Below, one piece after another: positions 24,178-33,572 of a stretch of DNA of 64,000 nucleotides. The stretch is taken from positions 992,001 to 1,056,000 of the forward strand of contig NZ_CP015986.1 of assembly GCF_001658005.1 (NCBI RefSeq). Reading direction: 5' to 3'. Under the pieces are notes generated by a model that saw nothing but the letters and a program-made list of their open reading frames with translations, made no database searches and was not told the origin of the DNA. Both the position numbers and the translations under genes were made by a program. This DNA comes from Sphingobium sp. EP60837. Lineage in GTDB: Bacteria; Pseudomonadota; Alphaproteobacteria; Sphingomonadales; Sphingomonadaceae. The stretch's first letter is position 1. Each line of letters begins with the position of its first letter.

Positions 24178-26796
24178 ATGAAACGACTATCCGCTCTTCG
24201 ACTTTCTCTTATTCTGGCGTCCTCATGGTCCGCCTGCGCCATTGCGCAAGAAGCACCGCAAGAGCCGCAGGCCGATGACGGCGGTGCGATCATCGTCACC
24301 GGTACCCGCGCGGTCGGCATGCAGGCCGCCGAAGCCGCAGCCCCTGTCCAGGTGCTGAGCGAAGAGGCGATCAGCCATGTGGGCCAGCCCAATCTAAACC
24401 AGGTGCTGACCCAGATCGTCCCCAGCTTCACGGCGCAGACGCAGGGCACCGACCTTTCCAGCTTCTCGCTGTCCGCCCGCCTGCGCGGCCTTAGCCCCAA
24501 CCACACGCTGGTGCTGGTCAATGGCAAGCGGCGTCATGGCAACGGCATTCTTCAGGTGATCTCGGGCGCGTTCCAGGGTTCGGCCGCGCCCAGCATCGAC
24601 CTCATCCCGCCGGATTCCGTCGCCCGCGTCGAAGTGCTGCAGGAAGGCGCGGCCGCCGTCTATGGCACCGATGCGATCGCGGGCGTCATCAACTTCATCC
24701 TGAAGGACGAAGATGAGGGCGGCAGCTTCAAGGTCACCGGCGGCCAATATTATGATAGCGAAGGGGAGCTTTTCTCCGCCTCCGGCAATATGGGCTTCAA
24801 GCTCGGCGAAGACGGCTTCTTCAACCTGACGCTGTTCCACCGCCGACAGGACTATACCACGGTGGGCACCGGCCAGGTGCAGATCACGCGCGCCGACGGC
24901 ACGCTGCAATCTAACACGCCCGCGCAATGGTCGAACCTGGCCGGCGATGCGCTGGCCGGCATCAACGGCGGCCAGCCCCGCACGAAGCTGACGCTCGGCT
25001 TCTACAATATGGGCTATGATTTTGGCGGCGTCGAACTTTACAGCTTCGGCGATTACGCCCGCCGCGAAGGCTGGGCAAGGCAAGGTTACCGCCATCCCAA
25101 GCGCATCTGCTACGAAACCGGCAATCTGGGCGGCAGCGTAACGACCGCGCCCTATAATCCCAACATCTGCTATAGCGATACGGGCGTATGGGGCATGGTC
25201 CCGCTGCAGCATGTGGTCGAGGACGAATATAGCTTCACGATTGGCGCGAAGGGCGAGTTCGGCGGGGGCTGGAACTATGACATCAGCGGCACCTACGGCG
25301 CACAGAAGGACAGCATCTACACCGAACAGTCCGCGCATCGCGAACTCTGGCAGGAAAGCTTCGCAGCGGGCGGCGTAGCCCGCGCCATTACGCCCAGCAG
25401 CGCCTATGACGGCGGTTTCAAACTGGCCCAAACGACCATCACCACCGACATCCGCAAGGAATTCGAAGTCGGGATGGCCAACCCGCTAACGCTGGCCTTT
25501 GGCGGCGAATATCGGAAGGACGAATATGAGATCCTTCAGGGCGACGCGGTTTCGACATATAAGACCGGCGTCCAATCCTTCCCTGGCTACAAGGCGACCG
25601 ACGCGGGCGACTTCCAGCGTAGCTCCAAGGCCGCCTATCTGAACCTGATCGCTGAACCGGTTGAGGGCTGGAGCGTCGATCTTGCCGGACGCTACGAAGA
25701 TTATACGGACTTCGGCGATACGGCGATCTGGAAAGCCACGACGCGCTATGACCTCTCCGACGCCATCGCGATCCGCGGCACCGTCAGTACAGGCTTCCGC
25801 GCACCGACTCTCGCCGAACAGAAATATTCGACCATCAATGTCGGCCCGACCAGTGCCGTCGCCCAGTTGCCCGCCGGCACACCCGCCGCGGCGCTGCTCG
25901 GCTTTGGTCCTTTGAAGCCGGAAAAGTCGAAGAATTTCTCGGCTGGTATCGTGCTGCGGCCGGTGCCGAAGCTGGCGATCACGATCGATGGCTACCTCAT
26001 CAAGATCAAGGACCGCATCACCGGAACGGCCGCGCGCAACGCGGTGCTGAACGGCGTGGTTCAGCCGGGGGCAGCCGACATCCTGAACGCGCTCAGCGCC
26101 GCAGGTATCGTGCTTGATAGCGCGCTCTTCACCAACGGCACGATCGGTGTGTCGAGCTTCACCAACGGCATCGACACCCGCACCTGGGGCATCGATTTCT
26201 CCGCCACCTATCCGGTCGCGCTGGACTTCGGCTCGCTCAACCTATCGCTGACCGCCAACTACAACAAGACGAAGATCACCGACAACAAGGTCGGCTATCC
26301 GATCTTCAACGCCGCGTCGGAAAGCAATATCGAACGATCCAACCCTGACTATAAGGTTGTGGCCAATGCCCTGTTTAAGAGCGGCAAGTTCTCGCTGAAC
26401 CTGCGTGAAACCTTCTACGGCAAGACCAGCGTGCTGGTGCGTCCCGCCTTCACGTCCACCGCGGGTGGATCGATCGTGATACCGGAGGGCGGCTTCCTGA
26501 TCGCCGATGGCGCAGGCGGCGCTAACCAGCTCTACTTCAACGGCGTGGTCAAGGCGACGGCGATCACCGATCTGGAAGTGGGTTACGACTTCACCGACTT
26601 CGTCAAATTTTCGGTCGGAGCGAACAACCTGTTCAACAAGCGGCCCGAAGTGCCCAAGCTGCTGCAGGGCGTGACAGTGCCGGTCGGCGTGTCGCCCTAT
26701 CAGAACGGCGCTGGCGCCTATAACAGCTATTATGGTCACGGCCCCTACAGCACGTCAGGCGGCTATTATTACGCTCGACTGGATTTTAAATTCTGA
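24178..26796 (+). CDS. TonB-dependent receptor, large, substrate unknown
   Basis: This 872-residue outer-membrane protein has a signal peptide (residues 1-23), a TonB box-like stretch GGAIIVTGTR, a plug domain (NLNQVLTQIVPSF, LRGLSPNHTLVLVNGKRRH, VEVLQEGAAAVYGTDAIAGVINF) and a 22-strand barrel ending in an aromatic residue (YYYARLDFKF). The plug sequence belongs to the sphingomonad/Caulobacter receptor group often linked to oligosaccharide, peptide or aromatic uptake. No catabolic genes are adjacent, so the substrate cannot be named. AGGGGGC precedes the ATG. Confidence 0.94.
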   Translation: MKRLSALRLSLILASSWSACAIAQEAPQEPQADDGGAIIVTGTRAVGMQAAEAAAPVQVLSEEAISHVGQPNLNQVLTQIVPSFTAQTQGTDLSSFSLSARLRGLSPNHTLVLVNGKRRHGNGILQVISGAFQGSAAPSIDLIPPDSVARVEVLQEGAAAVYGTDAIAGVINFILKDEDEGGSFKVTGGQYYDSEGELFSASGNMGFKLGEDGFFNLTLFHRRQDYTTVGTGQVQITRADGTLQSNTPAQWSNLAGDALAGINGGQPRTKLTLGFYNMGYDFGGVELYSFGDYARREGWARQGYRHPKRICYETGNLGGSVTTAPYNPNICYSDTGVWGMVPLQHVVEDEYSFTIGAKGEFGGGWNYDISGTYGAQKDSIYTEQSAHRELWQESFAAGGVARAITPSSAYDGGFKLAQTTITTDIRKEFEVGMANPLTLAFGGEYRKDEYEILQGDAVSTYKTGVQSFPGYKATDAGDFQRSSKAAYLNLIAEPVEGWSVDLAGRYEDYTDFGDTAIWKATTRYDLSDAIAIRGTVSTGFRAPTLAEQKYSTINVGPTSAVAQLPAGTPAAALLGFGPLKPEKSKNFSAGIVLRPVPKLAITIDGYLIKIKDRITGTAARNAVLNGVVQPGAADILNALSAAGIVLDSALFTNGTIGVSSFTNGIDTRTWGIDFSATYPVALDFGSLNLSLTANYNKTKITDNKVGYPIFNAASESNIERSNPDYKVVANALFKSGKFSLNLRETFYGKTSVLVRPAFTSTAGGSIVIPEGGFLIADGAGGANQLYFNGVVKATAITDLEVGYDFTDFVKFSVGANNLFNKRPEVPKLLQGVTVPVGVSPYQNGAGAYNSYYGHGPYSTSGGYYYARLDFKF

Positions 26797-26822
26797 AAGC
26801 TCCTGCGGGTCGCGAAGGAAGG

Positions 26823-26851
26823 CCGGTCCGGTTCGCCGGGCCGGTTTTTTT
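26823..26851 (+). terminator. Intrinsic terminator of the TonB receptor gene
   Basis: CCGGTCCGG-TTCG-CCGGGCCGG forms a 9-bp stem with a UUCG tetraloop followed by seven T residues, 26 bp after the stop codon. It is a textbook rho-independent terminator. Confidence 0.95.
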
Positions 26852-26868
26852 CGATCCTACCCCTAGAC

Positions 26869-26896
26869 CGTCACCCCAGCGAAAGCGGGGATGACG
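26869..26896. repeat. Intergenic palindrome (GTCACCCC...GGGGATGAC type)
   Basis: CGTCACCCC-AGCGAAAGC-GGGGATGACG lies between convergent genes. The AGCGAAAGC centre and GTCA...TGAC edges recur at 38706-38791 and, in variant form, at 61209-61294. Confidence 0.7.
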
Positions 26897-26900
26897 AAAG

Positions 26901-27074
26901 TTAAAGCGGTCGCGCCTCGCGCACCACCAACACCGGCACACCGTCGCGCACCGGAAAGGCCAGACCGGCCGCGTCCGACACCAGTTCATCCCGCTCCGCA
27001 TTCCAACGCAGCGGCGTGCGCGTCACAGGGCAGACGAGCTTGGACAAGAGATACGGGTCCAGCGCCGCACTCAT
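26901..27074 (-). CDS. Trm112/YcaR-family small protein (UPF0434)
   Basis: This 57-residue protein (MSAALDPYLLSKLVCPVTRT... ending REARPL) matches the Trm112/YcaR family. DAAGLAFPVRDGVPVLV is the conserved C-terminal segment. Only one of the four zinc-ribbon cysteines remains (C15), so it probably does not bind zinc. Its ATG overlaps the LON-domain gene stop as ATGA, making it the last gene of the thioredoxin-LON-Trm112 operon. The function is unknown; eukaryotic Trm112 activates methyltransferases. Confidence 0.85.
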   Translation of the reverse strand: MSAALDPYLLSKLVCPVTRTPLRWNAERDELVSDAAGLAFPVRDGVPVLVVREARPL

Positions 27075-27682
27075 TGCATCGTCGCCCCGCCATTGCGCTC
27101 GATCCGGCCGACGATCTGCATCAACTGGATGATCCGTTCCGACCGCTCGTTCAGCGTGTCCGCCTCCAGCAGCGTCTGCTTGGCGGCGGGATCGAACGGA
27201 GCGATCTGGGCGATGCCGTTAACGAGCGACATATCGTCCAGCCGCGACACGGCGGTCCAATCGACGACATAGCCCAGCGCATCGGCAAAGCGCCGCGCCT
27301 CCTGCTCCAGCGCCGCGCGTTCGACGGCATGGAGCACCTCATCCTCCGGCGCCTGTTCGACGTCCGCCTCAATCTGGCGGAAGGCGGTGGCGACATCCAG
27401 TTCGCGGATCACGCGAAAGCGCGCCAGCCCCTTAAGGATGATGTTAAAACGGCCGTCCTCCAGCGCTTCGATCTCGCTGATATGGCCCAGGCAGCCGACG
27501 TCGAACAGCGGCGGCTTGGGCCCTTTCTCCCGCGGCTGGATCATGCCGATGCGGCGGTCGCGCGCCATCGCGTCGTGGATCAGCGCCCTGTAGCGCGGCT
27601 CGAATATATGCAGCGGCAGGTCCATGCCCGGCAGCAGCAGCGCGCCCGACAAAGGGAAGATGGAGACGCGGGCGCGGTTCAC
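27071..27682 (-). CDS. LON substrate-binding domain protein (no protease domain)
   Basis: This ~203-residue protein consists of the N-terminal domain of Lon protease only: RVSIFPLSGALLLPGMDLPLHIFEPRYRALIHDAM at the start, GMIQPR, GHISEIEALEDGRFNIILKGLARFRV, and a helical second half. No AAA+ or Ser-Lys protease part follows. GTG 27682, 11 bp after the thioredoxin stop, is the most probable start, because family members begin just before the IFPL motif. It sits between a thioredoxin-TPR gene and Trm112. The role is unknown; substrate recognition is a guess. Confidence 0.85.
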   Translation of the reverse strand: MNRARVSIFPLSGALLLPGMDLPLHIFEPRYRALIHDAMARDRRIGMIQPREKGPKPPLFDVGCLGHISEIEALEDGRFNIILKGLARFRVIRELDVATAFRQIEADVEQAPEDEVLHAVERAALEQEARRFADALGYVVDWTAVSRLDDMSLVNGIAQIAPFDPAAKQTLLEADTLNERSERIIQLMQIVGRIERNGGATMQ

Positions 27683-27693
27683 TGGGGGAGCCG

Positions 27694-28605
27694 TCAGGAA
27701 AAGAGGATTTGCGACAATTTCCGGCGCTGCGCCGCGACCCAAGGGTCCTCAAGGCCCGTGGCTTCGAACAGCTTGACCAATTGCGCGCGCGCCGCGCCGT
27801 CATTCCAGGCGCGGTCGCGGCGGACGATCTCCAGAAGTTCATCAGCCGCCCGGTCGCGATCGCCATTGGCCATCAACCCGCCCGCCAGTTCGAAACGCGC
27901 CTCATGATCGTCGGGATTGGCCGCAACCTTCGCTTCAACGCCCGACAGGTCGGACACCGGCCTTGCGTCGCGAGCGAGCGCGATGGCGGCGCGGGCGCGA
28001 TCCACCGCTTGATCCTTCGCCACATCGGCGGGCAGTGCATCCAGCACCGCCTCAGCCTCGTCCAGCCGCGCCAGCGCAACCAGCGCCCGCGCATGGCCGG
28101 AGGCGACCTCTGCATTGTCCGGCGCCATCGCGCCAATCTGCTCAAATATAGAGAGCGCGCGATCATATTCGCCGCCCGCCAGCATTTCCTCGCCCATTTC
28201 GATCAGCGGCGCGATCTCCTGAAGCTGCGCCTTTTCATCCGATTCGATCGGTAGCTGAGCAAGCAACTGGTCAAGAAACTGCTTCAGCTGTCCCTCGGTC
28301 CGCGCCTGGCTCAAGTCGGCGACTGGCTGGCCTTGAAACACCGCATAGACGGTCGGGATCGACTGCACGCGGAATTGGGCGGCGATGAACTTATTCTCAT
28401 CGACATTGATCTTCACCAGCTTCACGCCCTTGGGCGCATAGTCGGCGCAGACCTTCTCGATCACGGGGGTCAGCTGCTTGCAGGGGCCGCACCATTCGGC
28501 CCAGAAATCGACGATGACGAGGCTGGTGCGCGACGGGTCCACCACGTCACGGCGGAATGCCTCCACCGCCTCCTTGTCGCCATCACTCAGTCCAAGGGTC
28601 GCCAC
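27694..28605 (-). CDS. Thioredoxin-TPR protein (CnoX/YbbN-like)
   Basis: This 303-residue protein starts at a GTG behind AGGAG. The N-terminal ~120 residues are a thioredoxin domain with the active site WAEWCGPCK and cis-proline VQSIPTV. The C-terminal ~180 residues are TPR-like helices (GEEMLAGGEYDRALSIFEQIGAMAPDNAEVASGHARAL). This is the layout of CnoX, the chaperedoxin that protects proteins from oxidation and passes them to GroEL. Unlike E. coli YbbN it keeps CxxC, as in Caulobacter CnoX. Function is by family. Confidence 0.88.
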   Translation of the reverse strand: MATLGLSDGDKEAVEAFRRDVVDPSRTSLVIVDFWAEWCGPCKQLTPVIEKVCADYAPKGVKLVKINVDENKFIAAQFRVQSIPTVYAVFQGQPVADLSQARTEGQLKQFLDQLLAQLPIESDEKAQLQEIAPLIEMGEEMLAGGEYDRALSIFEQIGAMAPDNAEVASGHARALVALARLDEAEAVLDALPADVAKDQAVDRARAAIALARDARPVSDLSGVEAKVAANPDDHEARFELAGGLMANGDRDRAADELLEIVRRDRAWNDGAARAQLVKLFEATGLEDPWVAAQRRKLSQILFS

Positions 28606-28687
28606 TGTCTTCGTCTCCTGCCTTCATGCGGTTGGGTGCCGCCTCCATACAGCGCCTTATGTGGGGCGTCACCCTGTCCGCACAAGA

Positions 28688-29530
28688 TCAGAAGGTATAG
28701 CCGACGCCCACCGCGCCCATCCATTGATTCTTCGATCCCGCGATGCTGACCACGGGCGAGTCCGCATAGTCGCCCAACATGCGCGAATAGCCGCCCAGCG
28801 CGAACAGGGCCCAGCCCTTGCGCAGGTCGCCCGACAGGGACAAACCGCCAGTCAGGTTCACGCCGACCTTCTTAAAGCCGGAGCTATCGCCCGCCGCCGA
28901 ATAGGCGGGGAGCCCCGACGCCAGCGCCCCGGCGGCATCGACATCATAATAATAGCGGCCATATTTCTTGCCGACATAATCGGCCGACACGCCAAGGCCG
29001 ACGAAGCTGCGCGTCGATAGCGGCGCGAAATATTCGATCGCCGGGGTGACGACATAGCTGTCATGCGCGCCCGCTACATCCTTGGTGATAGCGACGCGGA
29101 CGGACAGATTGTCATAATCGCTGGTCAGGACGCCGGTCTTGCCGATCCCGACAAAGCCGCCCACTTCCACCGCCACGTCCCGCTCCCCTAGCGCGCGGAC
29201 AGCGGCGTCCTTGATGCTCTTGCGGCTGGATCGGTCGAAGCGCACGCCAGCGACCGGCCCCAGCTGGAAATCTATGCCCTCGCCCCGATTGGGAATGGCG
29301 TCGATGTAGAGGCTGGGCCCGCGCGTCCAGAAGGCGAAATCGCTGACCTTCCCGCGCAGTTGAGGAACCGGGATCACCCGATAGTCGTCCGACCCCTCGT
29401 AGCTGGGAATGACTGCCGCACCGACACCTACGGTGAGGACATTGCTGTCTTCTACTTGAGCAAAGGCAGGATGAACGGCGCTCAGGGCGACGAAAGCTAT
29501 CCCTGCAGCGAGAATTTGACGATGGTTCAT
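28688..29530 (-). CDS. MipA/OmpV-family outer-membrane protein
   Basis: This 280-residue protein begins with a signal peptide (MNHRQILAAGIAFVALSAVHPAFA) and shows MipA/OmpV motifs: VGVGAAVIPSYEGSDDYRVIPVPQLRG near the N-terminus and a C-terminal strand ending in phenylalanine (WMGAVGVGYTF). Such proteins are beta-barrels, some of them scaffolds for murein synthesis. ATG 29530 has AGGGGA upstream. It follows the DUF2141 gene on the same strand. Confidence 0.88.
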   Translation of the reverse strand: MNHRQILAAGIAFVALSAVHPAFAQVEDSNVLTVGVGAAVIPSYEGSDDYRVIPVPQLRGKVSDFAFWTRGPSLYIDAIPNRGEGIDFQLGPVAGVRFDRSSRKSIKDAAVRALGERDVAVEVGGFVGIGKTGVLTSDYDNLSVRVAITKDVAGAHDSYVVTPAIEYFAPLSTRSFVGLGVSADYVGKKYGRYYYDVDAAGALASGLPAYSAAGDSSGFKKVGVNLTGGLSLSGDLRKGWALFALGGYSRMLGDYADSPVVSIAGSKNQWMGAVGVGYTF

Positions 29531-29602
29531 AAATCCCCTGTTCCACGAAATAGTCAGCAGCCTAGAATGTTTCGCTGCCATTACGGTTCCAGTTCGGGGC
29601 AA

Positions 29603-30040
29603 TCAGAGGAAATATTTGATCTTTATTTCCTGCCTGACCGCTGATCCCGCCACCGGGAACTGCGCGGAACGGAAGCTGGGCGCGCCGAAGCGGATGGCGG
29701 GATTGCGGGAAAAGCCGACGCCTTCGCGCGGGATGCCTGCGAACGTATCCAGCTTTCCATTGCCATTTTCGTCGTGGATGATGGCGATGGCATAGTCGCC
29801 GGGCGCCACCTCTCCCAACGGGATCGCCCCTGACGCCACTGGGACCGTCAGGTGCCGCTTGTCAGGATCATGGCTGCAATCGGGGAAATAGGCTGGCGAG
29901 CGCGTAATGCAGACGAGCAGGTTGCCCTTGCCCGATCGCAAGTCGCGCACGCCCATGCTGAGCGGCTGCGGCTGATTGTCCGGAGCAGCGCCCGGCAGGG
30001 TTACCAACATCGCAACCAAAAACAGCAATCTCGCCCTCAT
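29603..30040 (-). CDS. DUF2141 exported protein
   Basis: This 145-residue protein has a signal peptide and the DUF2141 pattern: a beta-sandwich with GDYAIAIIHDENGNGKLDTF and PREGVGFSRNPAIRFGAPSF. Its start overlaps the fatty-acid hydroxylase gene stop as ATGA, so the two are co-translated. Family members are often near lipid or carotenoid genes; the molecular role is not known. Confidence 0.85.
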   Translation of the reverse strand: MRARLLFLVAMLVTLPGAAPDNQPQPLSMGVRDLRSGKGNLLVCITRSPAYFPDCSHDPDKRHLTVPVASGAIPLGEVAPGDYAIAIIHDENGNGKLDTFAGIPREGVGFSRNPAIRFGAPSFRSAQFPVAGSAVRQEIKIKYFL

Positions 30041-30765
30041 GCGCGCCCCTTTTCAAAGTCGCCCAACCCCCGATCGGTCCCGCACAGGCGGTCCCATACA
30101 CGGAAATAAAGGCCGTAATTGCAGCTATAAAGCTCATGATGCCGTTGATGATGGCTGGCCGTGATCAACCAGCGCCCGGCCGGCCCCTGCACCAGCCAGC
30201 GCGGAAACATCTCCCACCCCATATGGTTCGACACGCCCATGACAGTCATGATCGCCAGCACCGCGCCCAATGCGCCGACATGAATGGGGATCAGCAAGAC
30301 GAGCGCCGGAATGACGAGCGCCCCCGTCAGCGCTTCCCAGGGATGAAAGCTCATCGCCGCCCAGGCCGTGGGCGGGCGGCTCGCATGATGGACGGCGTGA
30401 GCTATGCGGAACAGGCGAGGCCGGTGCATCCAGCGATGGGTCCAGTAAAACCAACTGTCATGCGCCGCGAGATAGAGCAGCACCGATACCGGCAGATACC
30501 AGAGCGGAAAGGCATGAACGTCCGTGTAGATTCGCGTCCACCCCTGCGCTTGCCAGCCCCAGGCTATAATACCTGCCGGAATGCCATAGATCAGCGCGGA
30601 CGCCAGCGACCAGCCGATCTCCCGCCTGACCTGGTCCCCAAGATGCGCGTAAAGCCCGGGCTGGCGCACATGCGTCGCCAGCGCGAAGCCGCCGCTGGTC
30701 AGCAGATAACGCACGCCCACGATGGCGCTCATGGCGAGAGCAGAAAGGAGGAGCGCGGCGGCCAT
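30037..30765 (-). CDS. Fatty acid hydroxylase / sterol desaturase family membrane protein
   Basis: This ~242-residue integral membrane protein has the three histidine clusters of di-iron membrane oxygenases: HDSWFYWTHRWMH, HAVHH and HHQRHH. Four or five hydrophobic helices surround them. The substrate may be a fatty acid, hopanoid or carotenoid; sequence alone does not decide. ATG 30765 was taken, though a TTG at 30774 is in frame. It is coupled to the DUF2141 gene by a 4-bp overlap. Confidence 0.88.
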   Translation of the reverse strand: MAAALLLSALAMSAIVGVRYLLTSGGFALATHVRQPGLYAHLGDQVRREIGWSLASALIYGIPAGIIAWGWQAQGWTRIYTDVHAFPLWYLPVSVLLYLAAHDSWFYWTHRWMHRPRLFRIAHAVHHASRPPTAWAAMSFHPWEALTGALVIPALVLLIPIHVGALGAVLAIMTVMGVSNHMGWEMFPRWLVQGPAGRWLITASHHQRHHELYSCNYGLYFRVWDRLCGTDRGLGDFEKGRA

Positions 30766-30814
30766 CACCGCCAACTATAAGGAGCGCGGCGCGTCCCGTC
30801 ACCCCATCGGCGCG

Positions 30815-31705
30815 TCAAGTGCGCGGCCGCGCCTGCCGATAGCTGCCCAGCATCCGCACCCATTTGCTGTGGAACTCCAGTTCCGCCAGCGCCCGGTCGA
30901 TCGCCGGATCACCGGGCATCCCTTCGATGTCGCAGAAAAACTCGGTCGCGGCGAAGCTCGCCCCGCGCTGATAGCTTTCCAGCTTGGTCATGTTGACGCC
31001 GTTGGTCGCAAAGCCGCCCATCGCCTTGTAAAGCGCAGCGGGCACATTCTTCACCTCGAACAGGAAGGTCGTCATCACCGGACCGACGCCGGGTTCCGGC
31101 ATCTTGGGCTCACGCGACAACACCAGGAAGCGCGTCATATTGTCGTCGCTATCCTCGATATTCTCCGCCACCAGCTTCAGGCCGTACAGTTCCGCCGCGA
31201 GATAGGGTGCGACCGCACCCTCCCCCGGCTTCTTTGATTCTGCGACCAGAGCGGCCGCGCCTGCGGTATCGGCATAAGCCACCGGCTGGATGCCCCGCTC
31301 ACGCAGATAGTGGCGGCACTGGCCCAGCGCCTGCGGGTGGCTCATCGCGCTTTTGACCGGCGCGTCATCGATCGCCATCAGGCAGTGCCGGATGCGCAGG
31401 AAATATTCGTCGATGATGTGCAGCCCCGATTCGGGCAGTAGGAAATGCATGTCGGCGACCCGGCCATGCAGGCTGTTTTCGATCGGGATGATCGCCCGCG
31501 CGGCCTGCCCATTGCGCACCGCATCGATCGCATCTTCAAAGGCGAAGCAGGGCAGCGGCACGCAATCGGGCGCGTAATCCAACGCCGCCAGATGCGAATT
31601 GGCGCCTGGCGCGCCTTGATAGGCGATCGCGCGCGAGGGATCGGCTGCCGCCTTCGCGGCCAGGTCCGCGACGATGACGCGGGCGGGGGCGGGATAGTTT
31701 TCCAT
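30815..31705 (-). CDS. pheA: Prephenate dehydratase
   Basis: This 296-residue monofunctional enzyme converts prephenate to phenylpyruvate for phenylalanine synthesis. The catalytic domain shows AYQGAPGANSHLAAL, IPIENSLHGRVADMHFLL and NMTRFLVLSR, which holds the Thr-Arg-Phe catalytic motif. A C-terminal ACT domain with LESYQRG provides phenylalanine feedback binding. Start MENYPAP (31705) is chosen; the in-frame extension to 31771 is not conserved-like. It is divergent from the cytochrome c gene. Confidence 0.94.
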   Translation of the reverse strand: MENYPAPARVIVADLAAKAAADPSRAIAYQGAPGANSHLAALDYAPDCVPLPCFAFEDAIDAVRNGQAARAIIPIENSLHGRVADMHFLLPESGLHIIDEYFLRIRHCLMAIDDAPVKSAMSHPQALGQCRHYLRERGIQPVAYADTAGAAALVAESKKPGEGAVAPYLAAELYGLKLVAENIEDSDDNMTRFLVLSREPKMPEPGVGPVMTTFLFEVKNVPAALYKAMGGFATNGVNMTKLESYQRGASFAATEFFCDIEGMPGDPAIDRALAELEFHSKWVRMLGSYRQARPRT

Positions 31706-31891
31706 CGGTGCGAGCGCGCTTAGGCACTCCTTCGCACGCGCGCAAGCATGCGCAGGGCAGCGCTCCTGCAAAAGCGGGCGTCAGGGCGTTCAACCATGCT
31801 TGCGCGTTCGCTCTTGCGCCATTATGGCAGCGCGCTAAAGGGGGCGCGGAAACCAAGCCGCCAGAACAAAATTCAAGGGAATCCAAGCGAA

Positions 31892-32551
31892 ATGGCCGAT
31901 CGTTTCAACACCGTTGCAGGCTGGGCGTTGTTTGCGGGGATCGTTGCGCTGGGCGGCGGAATCGTCAGCTCCAAATATTTCCATGACGAACGCCCTGAGA
32001 AGATGGGCTATGCGATCGAAGGCGTGGAAGCCGAGGGCGAAGGCGGCGCAGCTGCTGGTCCGGGCCTCAACACCCTGCTTGCCAGCGCCGATGTGGCCGC
32101 CGGTGAGAAGGTGTTCGCCAAGTGCGCCGCCTGCCACACCGTGAACCAGGGCGGCGCCAACGGCATCGGTCCGAACCTCTACGCCACCGTTGGCGAGGGC
32201 ATCGGTCAGGGCAAGGGCGGCTTCGCCTTCTCCGACGCGCTCAAGAGCAAGGGCGGCAACTGGACGTTCGAGGCGCTGGATCACTGGCTGACCAGCCCGC
32301 GTGAGTTCGCGCCGGGCACCAAGATGACCTTCGCGGGCCTCGGCAACCCCGCCGACCGCGCCAACCTCATCGCCTGGCTGAACACGCAGGGCTCGAACCT
32401 GCCCCTGCCCGCCGCCGACGCCGCACCGGCGGAAGCGAGCGCCACGCCCGCTGAAGCCGCAAGCAACGCGACCAATGCAGCGGAAAGCGTCGCGGGCAAG
32501 GCCCCAGCCAACGCCGCACCCGCCACCGGCCCGGCCGCTGCTGGCAAGTAA
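31892..32551 (+). CDS. Membrane-anchored cytochrome c (CycM/c552-like)
   Basis: This 219-residue protein has an uncleaved N-terminal anchor (TVAGWALFAGIVALGGGIVSS), a class I cytochrome c domain with haem motif CAACH and axial methionine in GTKMTFAGL, and an alanine/proline-rich C-terminal tail. Such anchored cytochromes pass electrons from the bc1 complex to cytochrome aa3 oxidase in alphaproteobacteria. A strong hairpin follows the stop codon. Confidence 0.92.
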   Translation: MADRFNTVAGWALFAGIVALGGGIVSSKYFHDERPEKMGYAIEGVEAEGEGGAAAGPGLNTLLASADVAAGEKVFAKCAACHTVNQGGANGIGPNLYATVGEGIGQGKGGFAFSDALKSKGGNWTFEALDHWLTSPREFAPGTKMTFAGLGNPADRANLIAWLNTQGSNLPLPAADAAPAEASATPAEAASNATNAAESVAGKAPANAAPATGPAAAGK

Positions 32552-32570
32552 CAGGCTTTCACCGAAACTA

Positions 32571-32601
32571 AAGGGGCGCGGCACTGATTGCCGCGCCCCT
32601 T
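32571..32601 (+). terminator. Hairpin terminator after the cytochrome c gene
   Basis: AAGGGGCGCGGCA pairs perfectly over 13 bp with TGCCGCGCCCCTT around CTGAT. The T-run afterwards is short and interrupted (TTGCGTTT), so termination may be partial or bidirectional. Confidence 0.75.
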
Positions 32602-32720
32602 GCGTTTACAGCATGCAGCCGTGAATAAGAATCGCTCGAGCTGACCTGTCGAAGCCTGTTCTGAGCGCCTGATGCGGCAGTAGGGAAAGACGCCTCACGC
32701 CAACCTGCGGAACGACAAAT

Positions 32721-33572
32721 TCAGAGCAAACCGCCGCGATTGCGAATAGCTATGACGGACCGGTCCTCCGCCAATTCTATGACCATGTCAGCCCAGCGGG
32801 GAAGGTCATCAAGCATATGACGAGTCAGCCGTTCATAATGCTGGATGAAGCGGGCAATTTCTTTACCAGACATGACGCCTGGTGAAGGCGCGCGGCCGCG
32901 TAATTCTTCTTCTTGCTCATTCCGCCAGCGCAAGACCACATCAAAGCTTGGTGCAGCGAGAAAAACAAGCCGGTCGATGCGGGCAAACAGCGCCTGATAG
33001 CTGCCCGCCAATGCGCTGTTTACGAAATGACGCCAGATGCCCTCTGCGTCTTCTTCTCGCTCCAACTGATTCACGGGGGAAGCCAAGTCTGCCTCTGATT
33101 GGGGGCGGGCGCCTACGCACCAGCCTTCCAACAGCAGCAGCCGAGTGCCGGGCGCTGCTTCTTCCCACGCGCTGTCCGGCAATCGATCGTCGGCAGCCTT
33201 GTCAAACCGGGGCAACGGTGCCGCCTCCCCACGCTCCAATGACGCGATGATCCCAAGGCCAAGGTCTATATCATGCGTTCTCGGCACCCCGCGCGTGCGC
33301 AACAGCGGGTGGCTGGCGCGGCCGAGCATCTCACGCTCAACTCGTGTGCGATAAAGGTCGTCGATCGACAGCAGCGCGGTGGGCACGCCGTTTCGATCGA
33401 AACGCTCCTTCAGTGCGCGTGCCAGCGTGGATTTGCCGCTTCCTTGCGCGCCACACAGGCCGATAATCGTCAGCGAGGTGTTCAGCCCGGACAGGGCTTG
33501 CTGGACGAGATGCTCTAGCGCTTGGATAGCGCTGCCATTGTTGCCCGGTGCATCGCCAGGCAGCGTGGTCAC
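32721..33572 (-). CDS. P-loop kinase, probable D-glycerate 3-kinase (GLYK-like)
   Basis: This ~283-residue protein has a Walker A motif GAQGSGKST, the SIDDLYRTRVERE motif after strand 2, and THDIDLGL and LLLLEGWCVGARPQ, in the pattern of the PRK-like GLYK kinases of plants and fungi. The GTG start at 33572 overlaps the upstream CBS-transporter stop as GTGA. The substrate assignment to D-glycerate rests on family resemblance only; other uridine-kinase-like substrates are possible. Confidence 0.8.
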   Translation of the reverse strand: MTTLPGDAPGNNGSAIQALEHLVQQALSGLNTSLTIIGLCGAQGSGKSTLARALKERFDRNGVPTALLSIDDLYRTRVEREMLGRASHPLLRTRGVPRTHDIDLGLGIIASLERGEAAPLPRFDKAADDRLPDSAWEEAAPGTRLLLLEGWCVGARPQSEADLASPVNQLEREEDAEGIWRHFVNSALAGSYQALFARIDRLVFLAAPSFDVVLRWRNEQEEELRGRAPSPGVMSGKEIARFIQHYERLTRHMLDDLPRWADMVIELAEDRSVIAIRNRGGLL